From Verrucomicrobiota bacterium (lineage in GTDB: Bacteria > Verrucomicrobiota > Lentisphaeria > JABSQK01 > JAJFLO01), in contig JAJFLQ010000039.1 of the NCBI GenBank assembly GCA_021772615.1, positions 1-35,794 on the forward strand: a stretch of 35,794 nucleotides of DNA, in the 5' to 3' direction. Positions 19,701 to 27,575 of the stretch are shown piece by piece. The notes under the pieces are model-generated. The model did not search any database. It had not been told where the DNA came from and worked only from the letters and a program-made list of their open reading frames with translations. Every line of letters starts with the position of its first letter. Within the stretch, counting starts at the first letter, position 1. Position numbers and translations under genes: made by a program.

Positions 19701-20167
19701 AAGCCCCCGATGGTTGGGAAAACGATCTTGCCTATCCTGGGATCGAACAGTTGATTTGCGTAGGTCCAGAGATGCAGCGACACCATGACCAGATAGATCA
19801 CTTCGGAGAAGCTATACAGCAAGAACGGAACAATCCGAATGTCGAGTGGGAGAAGCAGTCTCATGACAGCCAGGCTGAAGCAGAAAAACCAGGCCTGGAC
19901 AATGAAGAACCGTATCGGCTCTATATGACGAACCAGAAGCGAGTAAACCGCAGAAACAAGGATCATCATGGCGGCATTGAGGATATACATCACCGGCAGC
20001 CAGTCTGGTCCGATCTCCTTTATGAACAGCCCGTTACAGCCCGCGCTCCCCGAGCCCCACCCGACCATTAGCACGAAGTGCATGGCGCATACGGCAAGGG
20101 TCCGGCGCAGTTCCCGCTCGGACAGGTGAAGGACGTGGGCTACTTTTTGTATATGTCGGCGATTCAT
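16730..20167 (-). CDS. Transporter-HEAT-cyclic nucleotide-binding fusion protein
   Basis: 1145 residues in three parts. Residues about 20-430 hold some 10-12 membrane helices with the look of the ATP/ADP-translocase-like (Npt/Tlc) or MFS transporters. Residues about 435-800 are helical HEAT-type repeats (for example AIRAIGAIGEA, then KAAYIIGEI, then AAAKALATI). A linker leads to a CRP-type cyclic-nucleotide domain (about 989-1120) with FGEMSILDRSPRSASV at about 1062-1077, keeping the Glu and Arg that hold the nucleotide phosphate and ribose in CRP. Likely an inner-membrane protein whose transport or scaffold function is gated by cAMP or cGMP. Substrate is unknown; the nucleotide-transporter label is an inference from architecture. 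It stands alone on its strand, convergent with the kinase cluster. Confidence 0.8.
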   Translation of the reverse strand: MNRRHIQKVAHVLHLSERELRRTLAVCAMHFVLMVGWGSGSAGCNGLFIKEIGPDWLPVMYILNAAMMILVSAVYSLLVRHIEPIRFFIVQAWFFCFSLAVMRLLLPLDIRIVPFLLYSFSEVIYLVMVSLHLWTYANQLFDPRIGKIVFPTIGGFGILGVIVGGALTKPIVDAVGTANLFVFWCVVLVVEVPLIGAVGRYLKEDGTKTTVRKACDDGTGNEMKGEFREVWQIPLIRNLVCLSVPMWFVIYLVDFQFYTAMDEIFHDQDELTGFLGIFRSVTAFGGLILQFFLTGFLLRKFGVGLTFLFHPLSMATGAVALALRNTFAPVPVQSIFNFRAMSAMYASFADDAVFASVGESSYELLFNAIPEQRRAQARAFVSGTVVPLCTMMAGTFLLVLMALKTSPLTLSLISLGLSLLWIYFALRIRSGYLQALVANLGSRNLITQDLALRALDDVSDPHAAAVLMEAINQSDVEVALYSIELLENLPDRRYLDRLSKIMQTAAPRVQTAILDVLTKKQATEAIPTILTLLPGTEKTVRVAAIRAIGAIGEAADIRRIEKYAADPDVDMRAEIIISMIRWNFGNDTDFPHAVVLLQELAAHRDPQLRAKAAYIIGEIRQPVFAPILFDLGEQDDPVVIYEVISACGKLDDDDVIENLVKFLDAHEYAVEATGAIMNIGRQAIPRLHQVLRSENCGEQSRVHIIQCLGKLGSSLSISVLAGFLKDQPVRIEFAAAKALATIKNNVMNSHNRSSVGAAATHFSLGLMNEIVGSLSALTSEIKRDMGFIHNLDPLKSHHSVTLLIDALTRSSDQREQLAFHYLQLLTEPRTIHTAMINLTKTDLRKRAEAIEIIEGCSQETRDLVDILETKYLSRNFDGATLQHEDVFRQLLHYRHHNWILMCTINAIGELRLVDLTPDLIALQGQLQDEPDEMNSTLVNAFSRTQGKVIHGSMTNRDLSRLLQQVGLQINTPINKKEQKMIKSQMQRMLFLRSVPIFADVEGSDLQFINEIASEIDFAAGEVIFEEHDEGDSLYLIESGSVKVVTGKDREITLTILRERDSFGEMSILDRSPRSASVIVETHARLLTITHDDFHTLLFARPQIAFSLFKTLNNRLRILSNKFTDFPAQAPSGNGRSEHKAPVLVA

Positions 20168-20545
20168 CGACAGGGTGGCGCTGCGATTTCCGGAATGCGT
20201 GGTCCCGGTCGGTCGTCATATCCGATCTGCAGACCTGCGTTGTCGTGTGTTGCGAACGCCGGGGACGACGCGGCAATCCGTGAATGGAGTTTGCGCCTGT
20301 GGTGCCCCCGGAGGCGCGCGGAACACAATTATCGCAGTTAGTATGCCATGCGGATGTCAGCCATGCGAATGCGGCGTATCCGTATCGTCGCCGCTATGCT
20401 TTTTTCCAACTCCAGCGTTGAAATGCGACCGAATTGGTCGTATTTATAATTTTGGCCATAATCGGTCAAAAATATCGGTTAGCTATATTTCGCGGATTAC
20501 GATGTAAAGCTGTCAATCTCAAAGCGGTGAACCAAAAGGTGAGTC
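20168..20545. promoter_or_regulatory. Divergent regulatory region between the transporter fusion and sufB
   Basis: 378 bases without a gene. The sufB-proximal third is AT-rich and holds the candidate promoter and operator listed separately. The transporter-proximal part is GC-rich and shows no clear signal. Confidence 0.5.
20426..20462 (+). promoter_or_regulatory. Candidate suf promoter with overlapping operator
   Basis: TTGGTC (20434-20439), a 17-base spacer, then CATAAT (20457-20462) fit a sigma70-like promoter. The -35 element sits inside the palindrome CGACCGAATTGGTCG (20426-20440), and a looser copy, GGCC-N6-GGTC, covers the -10 side (about 20454-20467). This is where an Rrf2/IscR-type repressor would bind, and such a regulator is encoded in the operon. 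Assignment is inference. Confidence 0.4.
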
Positions 20546-22048
20546 ATGGAAGCACTGATCAATGAACGTCCTGAAAACGATACGGCGCCGAGGCCGGCAT
20601 CCGACGACTCAACCGAGTCGATTGTCGAGGCGTATACAAGTCAGGATTATAAATATGGATTCGTCACGGACATCGAAACGGAAACGATTCCTCCCGGCCT
20701 GACCGAAGATACGGTTCGGCTTATATCGCAAAAAAAGAACGAGCCCGAGTTTCTGCTTGAATGGCGGCTGAAAGCGTTTCGTCACTGGCAGACGATGACG
20801 GAACCCACTTGGCCACACCTGAAAATCGCACCGATACCTTATCAGGACATAATTTACTATGCCGCACCGAAATCAAAAAAGACAGTAGCCAGTCTGGACG
20901 AAGTGGATCCGGAGCTGTTGCGCACGTACGATCGGCTCGGCATACCGTTGTTGGAGCAGAAACGCCTTGCGGGCGTCGCTGTTGATGCCGTTTTCGACAG
21001 TGTCTCCGTGGCTACAACATTCAAGGCAAAATTGGAGAAAATGGGGATCATCTTCTGCTCGTTTTCGGAGGCGGTCCACAATCATCCCGAGCTTATTCGC
21101 AAGTACCTGGGAACAGTGGTGCCGTACCGGGACAATTTCTTTGCAACATTGAACTCCGCGGTCTTCAGCGACGGTTCCTTCTGTTATATTCCGAAAGGCG
21201 TCCGTTGTCCGCTGGAACTGTCCACCTACTTTCGGATCAACACGGCTGGCACGGGGCAGTTTGAACGTACCCTGATCATTGCCGACGAAGGGAGTCGCGT
21301 GAGTTACCTGGAAGGGTGCACGGCGCCGATGCGCGATGAAAACCAACTCCACGCAGCCGTCGTCGAGCTGATTGCTCTCGACAACGCGGAGATTAAGTAT
21401 TCGACGATTCAGAACTGGTATCCGGGCGATGCTGAAGGCAAGGGCGGCATCTACAACTTTGTTACCAAGCGTGGTAAGTGCCAGGGGGTGAAGTCCAAAA
21501 TTTCATGGACCCAGGTGGAAACGGGATCTGCGATCACCTGGAAGTATCCCAGCGTAATCTTGAAGGGCGACGAATCGACAGGTGAGTTTTATTCGGTTGC
21601 GCTCACGAATAATCGGCAACAGGCGGACACCGGCACCAAAATGATTCATCTTGGTAAGAACACGTCGAGCAATATTGTTTCCAAGGGCATTTCTGCGGGC
21701 AAAGGTCAAAATGCCTACCGCGGGCTGGTAAAGGTTATGAAAGGCGCGACGAACGCGCGGAACTATACACAGTGCGACTCGATGCTTATTGGCGACAAGT
21801 GCGGCGCTCATACCTTTCCGTATATCGAGGTCGGAAATACCTCGTCACAGGTCGAGCACGAGGCATCGACATCGAAGATCGGTGAGGACCAGATTTTCTA
21901 TTGCCAACAGCGAGGGATCTCAACCGAAGACGCGATTGCGATGATTGTCAACGGCTTTTGCAAGGACGTGTTCAAGGAGCTTCCGATGGAATTCGCCCTT
22001 GAGGCAAAGAAATTGCTTGAGGTAAGCCTTGAAGGAAGTGTCGGCTAG
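20546..22048 (+). CDS. sufB: Fe-S cluster assembly scaffold SufB
   Basis: Core subunit of the SufBCD complex that builds Fe-S clusters in the cytoplasm. 500 residues, close to the usual 470-495. Diagnostic stretches are present: [46 protein letters not shown], the beta-helix core YLEGCTAPM, and the C-terminal [18 protein letters not shown] holding the Cys used for cluster assembly in E. coli SufB. An N-terminal Asp/Glu-rich extension of about 25 residues precedes the conserved part. ATG with AGGTGAG just upstream. First gene of sufB-C-D-S-U-rrf2-T; 107 bases, including a nested hairpin, separate it from sufC. Confidence 0.97.
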   Translation: MEALINERPENDTAPRPASDDSTESIVEAYTSQDYKYGFVTDIETETIPPGLTEDTVRLISQKKNEPEFLLEWRLKAFRHWQTMTEPTWPHLKIAPIPYQDIIYYAAPKSKKTVASLDEVDPELLRTYDRLGIPLLEQKRLAGVAVDAVFDSVSVATTFKAKLEKMGIIFCSFSEAVHNHPELIRKYLGTVVPYRDNFFATLNSAVFSDGSFCYIPKGVRCPLELSTYFRINTAGTGQFERTLIIADEGSRVSYLEGCTAPMRDENQLHAAVVELIALDNAEIKYSTIQNWYPGDAEGKGGIYNFVTKRGKCQGVKSKISWTQVETGSAITWKYPSVILKGDESTGEFYSVALTNNRQQADTGTKMIHLGKNTSSNIVSKGISAGKGQNAYRGLVKVMKGATNARNYTQCDSMLIGDKCGAHTFPYIEVGNTSSQVEHEASTSKIGEDQIFYCQQRGISTEDAIAMIVNGFCKDVFKELPMEFALEAKKLLEVSLEGSVG

Positions 22049-22090
22049 TCGGCATAACCCCGTTCACACGGGACAGGAACCAACCTGCAT

Positions 22091-22125
22091 CATTCACCGG
22101 CATGCCGGCGCAAATCGCGTGAATG
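22091..22125. repeat. Nested inverted repeats in the sufB-sufC gap
   Basis: Outer arms CATTCAC (22091-22097) and GTGAATG (22119-22125) enclose the perfect palindrome CCGGCATGCCGG (22097-22108). No T-run follows, so it is more likely an mRNA processing or stability element than a terminator. Confidence 0.5.
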
Positions 22126-22155
22126 TACGGGCTCAATAACAGAAGGAATTTTTTT

Positions 22156-22932
22156 ATGCTGGAGATTCGAAATTTACACGCCAATGTCGACGGCAAATCC
22201 ATATTAAAGGGATTGAACCTGACGGTAAACAAGGGTGAGGTCCATGCGATCATGGGACCGAATGGTTCCGGAAAAAGCACATTCGCGCAAGTGCTCACAG
22301 GCAATGAAACCTATGAAGCGGTTGGCGGCGAAATCCTGTTCCAGGGCAACGATATCGCCGACATGGATCCGGAGGATCGCGCTCGCGAAGGGATTTTCAT
22401 GGCCTTTCAGTATCCGGTCGAAATACCGGGAGTGAGCTGCACTTATTTTCTCAAGAACGCATTAAACGCGATTCGCGAACACCAGGGGCTCGATCCTTTG
22501 GACGCGATGGATTTTCTTGCGATGGTCCGTGAGAAAATGAAGCTTCTTGAGATCGATGAAAGCCTTATTAACCGGTCCGTGAATGAAGGGTTTTCCGGCG
22601 GCGAGAAGAAGCGAAATGAGATCTTTCAGTTACTGGTGCTGAATCCGCGCCTGGCGATTCTGGACGAAACGGATTCCGGTCTCGACATTGATGCACTGAG
22701 AATCGTCGCGTCCGGTGTGGAAACCTTCAGATCGTCCGAGAACGCCGTGGTCATGGTGACGCATTACCAGCGATTACTGAATTATATCGAGCCGGACTTC
22801 GTCCACGTTCTGTACAACGGACGCATCGTGAAGTCCGGAGGCAAGGAATTGGCTCTGGAGTTGGAAGAATGCGGGTACGACGACATCCGCAACGAAGCTG
22901 ACGCAGCAGCGCCGGCGGAGGCCGCTGTATGA
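22156..22932 (+). CDS. sufC: Fe-S assembly ATPase SufC
   Basis: ABC-type ATPase of the SufBCD complex, cytoplasmic. 258 residues. Walker A GPNGSGKS is at residues 34-41, the Q-loop region is MAFQYPVEIPGVS, the ABC signature is FSGGEKKRNEI (about 146-156), and Walker B with the SufC-typical DETDSGLDID follows; the switch His is in MVTHYQRLL. The Glu-rich linker and long C-terminal tail are usual. Start: ATG 22156 lies nine bases from AGAAGGA (22141-22147), with a T-rich spacer; an in-frame ATG at 22123 has no such site. Its last codon overlaps the sufD start as ATGA. Confidence 0.97.
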   Translation: MLEIRNLHANVDGKSILKGLNLTVNKGEVHAIMGPNGSGKSTFAQVLTGNETYEAVGGEILFQGNDIADMDPEDRAREGIFMAFQYPVEIPGVSCTYFLKNALNAIREHQGLDPLDAMDFLAMVREKMKLLEIDESLINRSVNEGFSGGEKKRNEIFQLLVLNPRLAILDETDSGLDIDALRIVASGVETFRSSENAVVMVTHYQRLLNYIEPDFVHVLYNGRIVKSGGKELALELEECGYDDIRNEADAAAPAEAAV

Positions 22933-24242
22933 CGAATCACGACAGGACCACGAGATTTCTGGACGAATACGAGCGCTTCAAGGCTGTTCAGCCAACACCC
23001 GACTGGTTGCATACCATACATGAATCGGGTATGTCGCACCTGCGCTCGGTCGGCCTGCCCACATCGAAGGACGAGCAATGGCGATTCACCGACATTGCGT
23101 CCTTGTTCGAAACCTCGTTTCGTCTGCCTGATGCAGGTATGGACGACGCGGCGCCGACCGGTGACATGATCGAAACATTCGGAATACCGAATCTCGAGGG
23201 CCATGTACTGTTGCTGGTGAACGGAAAACTCGCACGCCGCAGCGACTCATGCGACAATGTCCCGGAGGGTGTCGAGATTCGCGGGCTGGCCGAGAGTGTG
23301 GCCGCGGGCGCGCGTGTCGCAGGTGATAACCTGTCGCGTTACGCACGGTTCAATGGTAATCCGTTCGTTGCCTTGAACACGGCGTTCATCGCCGATGGCG
23401 CCTACATTCGCATACCCGACGGCGTTGCGCTGGACCGTCCGATACAGATCCTGCATGTGATCGCCGGCGGCGCATGCAATATTGTCAGCTACCCGCGAAC
23501 GCTCATTGTGGTCGGTGACGGCAGTGAGGTTACAGTGGTAGAACGTTACGTAACAGCTGCCGGTTCGCAATATTTTACCAATGCGGTTGGTGAATTGACT
23601 ATTGGCCACAGATCCCGTGTGAATCTGTACAAGCTGCAACAGGAACGATCGGATGCATTTCACATCGGCAGTCTGTCTGCGCATGTGGGAGCAGACAGCT
23701 ATTTCAACTCCCATGTTGCCTCCGCCGGTGCGGCGCTGTCGCGCCATGACATCCACGTAACTCTGGACGACGAGCGCGCGGAATGCCGACTCAACGGTTT
23801 GTATCTGGGCCGGGACCGGCAGGTGGTCGACAACCACACCAGGATCGATCATACGATGCCGAACTGCAACAGCTACGAGCTCTACAAAGGGATTCTTGAC
23901 GACCGGTCGCGCGGCGTATTCAACGGTAAGATTCACGTTCATCCAGACGCTCAAAAGACGGATGCAAAGCAGACCAATCGTGCGCTGCTGCTGTCCGATG
24001 ATGCCCGTGTGAACACCAAGCCGGAACTCGAAATCTATGCCGACGATGTAAAATGCACCCACGGTGCGACGATAGGGCAACTTGATGATGCCGCCGTTTT
24101 TTACTTGCGCAGTCGCGGGATAAGCCGCGAAGGCGCACATGCCATTCTCACACAGGCATTTGCCGGCGAAGCCATCGCAAACGTCACGGTCGAACCGCTG
24201 CGTAAGCACATGGAATCAGTCGTATCAGAGTGGTTGGCGTGA
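22929..24242 (+). CDS. sufD: Fe-S assembly protein SufD
   Basis: SufB paralogue that completes the SufBC2D scaffold and supports iron acquisition. 437 residues. An N-terminal helical part contains KDEQWRFTDIASL, a SufD hallmark. The beta-helix follows, then the C-terminal signature NGKIHVHPDAQKTDAKQTNRALLLSDDARVNTKP in conserved form (about residues 330-370) and CTHGATIGQLDDAAVFYLRSRG with the conserved His used at the SufB-SufD interface. It overlaps sufC by four bases, so translation is coupled. It is followed 38 bases later by sufS. Confidence 0.96.
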   Translation: MTNHDRTTRFLDEYERFKAVQPTPDWLHTIHESGMSHLRSVGLPTSKDEQWRFTDIASLFETSFRLPDAGMDDAAPTGDMIETFGIPNLEGHVLLLVNGKLARRSDSCDNVPEGVEIRGLAESVAAGARVAGDNLSRYARFNGNPFVALNTAFIADGAYIRIPDGVALDRPIQILHVIAGGACNIVSYPRTLIVVGDGSEVTVVERYVTAAGSQYFTNAVGELTIGHRSRVNLYKLQQERSDAFHIGSLSAHVGADSYFNSHVASAGAALSRHDIHVTLDDERAECRLNGLYLGRDRQVVDNHTRIDHTMPNCNSYELYKGILDDRSRGVFNGKIHVHPDAQKTDAKQTNRALLLSDDARVNTKPELEIYADDVKCTHGATIGQLDDAAVFYLRSRGISREGAHAILTQAFAGEAIANVTVEPLRKHMESVVSEWLA

Positions 24243-24280
24243 CCGCAGGCGGCTCCCATGCTATTTAAAGGTCCACACGC

Positions 24281-25552
24281 GTGACAACACCGGTTCAAGA
24301 CTACACAGAGCACACCATCGCAGCGACAACTCGCCGTGCGGATGTGGCGCGTTTGCGGTCTGATTTTCCTATCTTGCATCGACAGGTGCGAGGTAAGCCG
24401 CTTGTTTATCTGGATAACGCTGCGACAACCCAGAAACCCGATGTCGTGATTGATGCGGTAGATGCGTATTATCGGCGTCAAAACGCGAACGTCCACCGCG
24501 GGCTGTATATGTTGAGCGAGCAGGCTACGGACGCGTTCGAAGCGGTCCGCGAGTCTGCAGCACGTTTTCTCAATGCCAGGGATTCCAGCGAGATCATTTT
24601 CACCAGCGGCACGACCGGCGGAATCAATCTTGTTGCTGCCGCATTTGGTAGTGCCCAGGTCCGCGCCGGCGACGAGATCTTGATCTCGGCAATGGAGCAT
24701 CATTCAAATATTGTGCCGTGGCAGTTGCTATGTGAACGCACCGGCGCTGTGCTGCGAATCATTCCGATTACCGATGACGGGGAATTGCGCCTCGACGCGT
24801 ACACAAAGTTGCTCTCGGATCGAACGCGAATGGTTGCCATTGTACATGTCTCGAATGCATTGGGCACAGTGAACCCGATCAAGCAGATGATTGCGTGCGC
24901 GCGGGAATGTAACATACCGGTTCTGGTCGATGGTGCGCAATCGGTCGCGCACATGGCGGTTGATGTACAGGACCTGGATTGCGACTTCTTTGTGCTCTCT
25001 GGTCACAAGTTGTTCGGCCCCACGGGTGTAGGTGTCCTCTACGGGAAGGCGCAGCACCTTGAGGCTATGCCCCCGTATCAGGGCGGAGGGGATATGATTC
25101 GGTCTGTGACCTTCGAAAAAACCCGGTACAACAAGCCGCCGCAAAAATTTGAGGCAGGGACGCCGAATATTGCCGGCGTCATCGGGCTGGGCGCGGCGAT
25201 CGACTACCTGCGCGGACTCGAATGGGAGGCGATCGGAGCGTATGAACACGATCTGTTGACGTATGCAACCGAAAAATTGGCTGCAATCGAACGCGTGCAC
25301 CTCATTGGCACTGCACCCCATAAAACCGGCGTGCTATCATTTGTCATCGACGGCATCCATCCTCATGATATCGGGACGATACTCGATTTCGACGGCATCG
25401 CCATAAGGGCAGGGCATCATTGCACGCAGCCGTTAATGGACCGGCTCGGCCTCAGTGCGACGGCTCGGGCGTCGTTCTCGTTTTATAATACCAGGGAGGA
25501 AGTTGATCTGCTGGCAACTGCAATACCAAAAATTTTTGAGGTCATGGGATAA
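24281..25552 (+). CDS. sufS: Cysteine desulfurase SufS
   Basis: PLP enzyme that takes sulfur from cysteine as a persulfide for Fe-S assembly. 423 residues, group II type. The PLP Lys is K243 in [16 protein letters not shown] and the catalytic Cys is C381 in [11 protein letters not shown]; the N-terminal [11 protein letters not shown] and [14 protein letters not shown] are also typical. GTG start at 24281; conserved sequence begins about 25 residues in, with AAAGG roughly ten bases upstream. Its stop overlaps the sufU start by one base. Sulfur acceptor is expected to be SufU, since no SufE is encoded here. Confidence 0.96.
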   Translation: MTTPVQDYTEHTIAATTRRADVARLRSDFPILHRQVRGKPLVYLDNAATTQKPDVVIDAVDAYYRRQNANVHRGLYMLSEQATDAFEAVRESAARFLNARDSSEIIFTSGTTGGINLVAAAFGSAQVRAGDEILISAMEHHSNIVPWQLLCERTGAVLRIIPITDDGELRLDAYTKLLSDRTRMVAIVHVSNALGTVNPIKQMIACARECNIPVLVDGAQSVAHMAVDVQDLDCDFFVLSGHKLFGPTGVGVLYGKAQHLEAMPPYQGGGDMIRSVTFEKTRYNKPPQKFEAGTPNIAGVIGLGAAIDYLRGLEWEAIGAYEHDLLTYATEKLAAIERVHLIGTAPHKTGVLSFVIDGIHPHDIGTILDFDGIAIRAGHHCTQPLMDRLGLSATARASFSFYNTREEVDLLATAIPKIFEVMG

Positions 25553-26004
25553 TGTCTGATTTAGGCGAACTCTATCAGGAAGTGCTGCTCGATCACAACC
25601 GGCGTCCCCGAAATTTCGGCGCACTGGAAGAAGCCAGCCACGTTGCACATGGTCATAACCCATTGTGTGGCGATAAACTCACGGTTTACCTGAAAGTCCG
25701 CAATGGTGTTGTCGAGGGAGTCAATTTTACCGGCTCGGGATGTGCTGTTTCACAGGCTTCCGCATCGTTGATGACGGAAGGGCTCAAAGGGAAGTCGATT
25801 GATCAGGTCGAAGCGATGTTCACCAAGGTCCATAACTTGTTGACCGGGAAATCAACCGGTGCAGAAGACACGGAGGATCTTGGAAAGCTCAGGGCGTTGT
25901 CAGGAATCAGCGGATTCCCGATACGGGTTAAATGTGCGACTCTGGCCTGGCACACGATGCATGCGGCGCTGACGGAAGCGGCTGACGAAATTTCAACGGA
26001 GTAA
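25552..26004 (+). CDS. sufU: SufU-type sulfur acceptor / scaffold protein
   Basis: Zinc-dependent sulfurtransferase partner of SufS. 150 residues. The three conserved Cys are Cys39 (NPLCGDKL), Cys64 (GSGCAVSQAS) and Cys128 (VKCATLAW), with Asp41 as the usual fourth zinc ligand. The insertion between the second and third Cys (about residues 85-115, including an acidic AEDTEDLGKL) distinguishes SufU from IscU. ATG overlaps the sufS stop. Thirteen bases separate it from the Rrf2 regulator. Confidence 0.95.
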   Translation: MSDLGELYQEVLLDHNRRPRNFGALEEASHVAHGHNPLCGDKLTVYLKVRNGVVEGVNFTGSGCAVSQASASLMTEGLKGKSIDQVEAMFTKVHNLLTGKSTGAEDTEDLGKLRALSGISGFPIRVKCATLAWHTMHAALTEAADEISTE

Positions 26005-26016
26005 GGATCCCACGTT

Positions 26017-26439
26017 GTGATAAAACTCAGTAAGAGAGTGGAGTACGGGCTTATGTCACTGCTGCATATCGCCGATTTAACCGAGGGCGAATTGGCAACA
26101 AGCCGGGAGATCGCGGATTTTTACCACATCCCACCGGAAATTCTCGGCAAGGTTCTCCAGGTTCTCAGCAAAGAAAACATGCTGATATCGATCAAAGGAG
26201 TCAAGGGCGGTTACAAGCTGGGCCGACCTCTTGATGACATCGTCTTTGGCAATGTCATCGAGGCGCTGGAAGGGCCGATTCATATTACGCCGTGCACGTG
26301 CAAGAATTATGTCTGCGAGCAGGAACCGCAGTGCAACATCAAAGAGCCGGTATTTCATTTTCAGGATCAGTTGCTGAAATTTATCTATGGTCTTTCTCTG
26401 GGGTCGTTTCGCACCATGCAGGACGCTGGTGCGCCGTAA
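26017..26439 (+). CDS. Rrf2 family Fe-S-responsive transcriptional regulator
   Basis: 140 residues. Winged-helix N-terminus: KLSKRVEYGLMSLLHIA, then a recognition-helix region PPEILGKVLQVLSKENM, then the wing KGVKGGYKLGRP. The sensor loop carries four Cys: C93, C95, C100 and C106 (TPCTCKNYVC, then QCNI). Spacing of C93 or C95 with C100 and C106 is close to the C-x5-C-x5-C cluster site of IscR, so a 2Fe-2S or 4Fe-4S cluster is expected. GTG start at 26017 directly before the conserved region. It lies inside the suf operon after sufU rather than at its head, and probably represses the operon when holding a cluster (inference). IscR, SufR-like or RirA-like roles cannot be separated from sequence alone. 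Confidence 0.9.
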   Translation: MIKLSKRVEYGLMSLLHIADLTEGELATSREIADFYHIPPEILGKVLQVLSKENMLISIKGVKGGYKLGRPLDDIVFGNVIEALEGPIHITPCTCKNYVCEQEPQCNIKEPVFHFQDQLLKFIYGLSLGSFRTMQDAGAP

Positions 26440-26545
26440 CGGTTTCATCCCTGTAGAGCGCCTTCATACCACCATCCGCGATGTGGCGGGCCAACCGCGC
26501 GTGGCGTAAATCGTTACTGGCCGCAACAGAACAACAGGTTGTATC

Positions 26546-26899
26546 ATGTTTTTCTCAAAATCCGCAAAGAAGAAAGAGCAGACCGAAAAGGTAGTACCCT
26601 TGACATCGGATTCGTTGTTGGAGCTGTGCCGCCCTATTTATGATCCGGACATCGGCGTCAGCATCGTCGAACTTGGTTTGATTTACAACATCGCTGTTAG
26701 CGAAAGTGCCGTCGACGTAGAGATGACATTTACGACTCCGGCATGTCCATATGGTCCGCAGCTGGTCGAGGAGGTACGCTACACGCTCCTTTCCGTCCAA
26801 GGCGTCAACGAAGTCAACGTCGATGTGGTCTGGGAACCGCCGTGGTCGATGGAAAATATCAGCGAAGCCACGCGGCTCGAAATGGGCCTGGATATTTAA
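26546..26899 (+). CDS. sufT: SufT / MIP18-family Fe-S maturation factor
   Basis: 117 residues with a DUF59 (MIP18) fold: RPIYDPDIGVSIVELGLIY, then the TTPACPYG motif with the conserved Cys, then VNVDVVWEPPWSMENIS and the ending SEATRLEMGL. SufT proteins help mature Fe-S enzymes, especially under high demand. It lies 106 bases after the Rrf2 gene in the suf operon, which supports the name. A short Lys-rich N-terminus precedes the domain. The ribosome site (AGGTTG) is weak. An imperfect hairpin follows the stop. Confidence 0.92.
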   Translation: MFFSKSAKKKEQTEKVVPLTSDSLLELCRPIYDPDIGVSIVELGLIYNIAVSESAVDVEMTFTTPACPYGPQLVEEVRYTLLSVQGVNEVNVDVVWEPPWSMENISEATRLEMGLDI

Positions 26900-26909
26900 C
26901 GGCGGGATG

Positions 26910-26939
26910 CTCAAGCCAACATCTGTGAGTTGGTTTGAG
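26910..26939 (+). terminator. Hairpin after sufT (possible terminator)
   Basis: Arms 26910-26920 (CTCAAGCCAAC) and 26929-26939 (GTTGGTTTGAG), 10 of 11 paired plus a G-U, loop of eight bases. No T-run follows, so it may only protect the suf mRNA. Confidence 0.4.
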
Positions 26940-27107
26940 AAAATCGCGGGAATATCGAAAAGCCGATTCAACCGGGTGCGTGTTCAAGCCTTCAATATTC
27001 ATAATTTCTTGTTCGATATTCGTGTTCAGAGGCCGACCGAATTGGGCGAGTAGCCATAAAATGTATGGCTGGAAGGTGCAGCATGCCTGCGCCGGGAGCG
27101 ACTGTCG

Positions 27108-27554
27108 ATGAGAGCGTTGGTCCAACGGGTGAGGTCGGGTAAAGTCCATGTAGGCGACGCGTGCGTCGGCGCTATTGGCCGCGGCCTCGTCATTCTCCTC
27201 GGCGTTCGCACCGGCGATACCGAAACCGACGTCCGGTATGTCGCCGAAAAATGTGTGAACCTGCGCATATTCACCGATTCCGGCGGCAAGTTCAACTTGT
27301 CTGCATTGGATGTAGAGGCCGCGATCCTGGTGGTGTCGCAATTCACACTTTACGGCGACTGCAGGAAGGGACGTCGACCAAGTTTTGTGCAGGCGGCGCC
27401 GCCTGACGTGTCCACACCGCTCTACGAGTTATTCGTCTCGTGTATCGTAGAATCCGGACTGGAAACCGCTACCGGGCGATTCGGCGCGGACATGCTCGTT
27501 GAGATCGCCAACGACGGTCCGGTGACGGTAATGGTGGAAAGCCGTACAGGCTAG
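27108..27554 (+). CDS. dtd: D-aminoacyl-tRNA deacylase
   Basis: Hydrolyses D-amino acids (and Gly from tRNA-Ala) wrongly attached to tRNA; a cytoplasmic homodimer. 148 residues, standard length. MRALVQRV opens the protein; SQFTLYGD has the conserved Thr80, and the Gly-cisPro motif is G137-P138 in NDGPVTV. These positions agree with characterised Dtd proteins. GGAG lies roughly 12 bases before the ATG. It is 208 bases after sufT, so it may have its own promoter. It converges on the anti-sigma gene with 21 bases between stops. Confidence 0.96.
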   Translation: MRALVQRVRSGKVHVGDACVGAIGRGLVILLGVRTGDTETDVRYVAEKCVNLRIFTDSGGKFNLSALDVEAAILVVSQFTLYGDCRKGRRPSFVQAAPPDVSTPLYELFVSCIVESGLETATGRFGADMLVEIANDGPVTVMVESRTG

Positions 27555-27575
27555 GAGCCTGATTAAACGAGGCTG

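Noticed and set aside
23247..24209. Long minus-strand open frame antisense to sufD
   Set aside because: The plus strand encodes a complete SufD with conserved motifs; the antisense product has no ribosome site or family features and is a codon-bias shadow.
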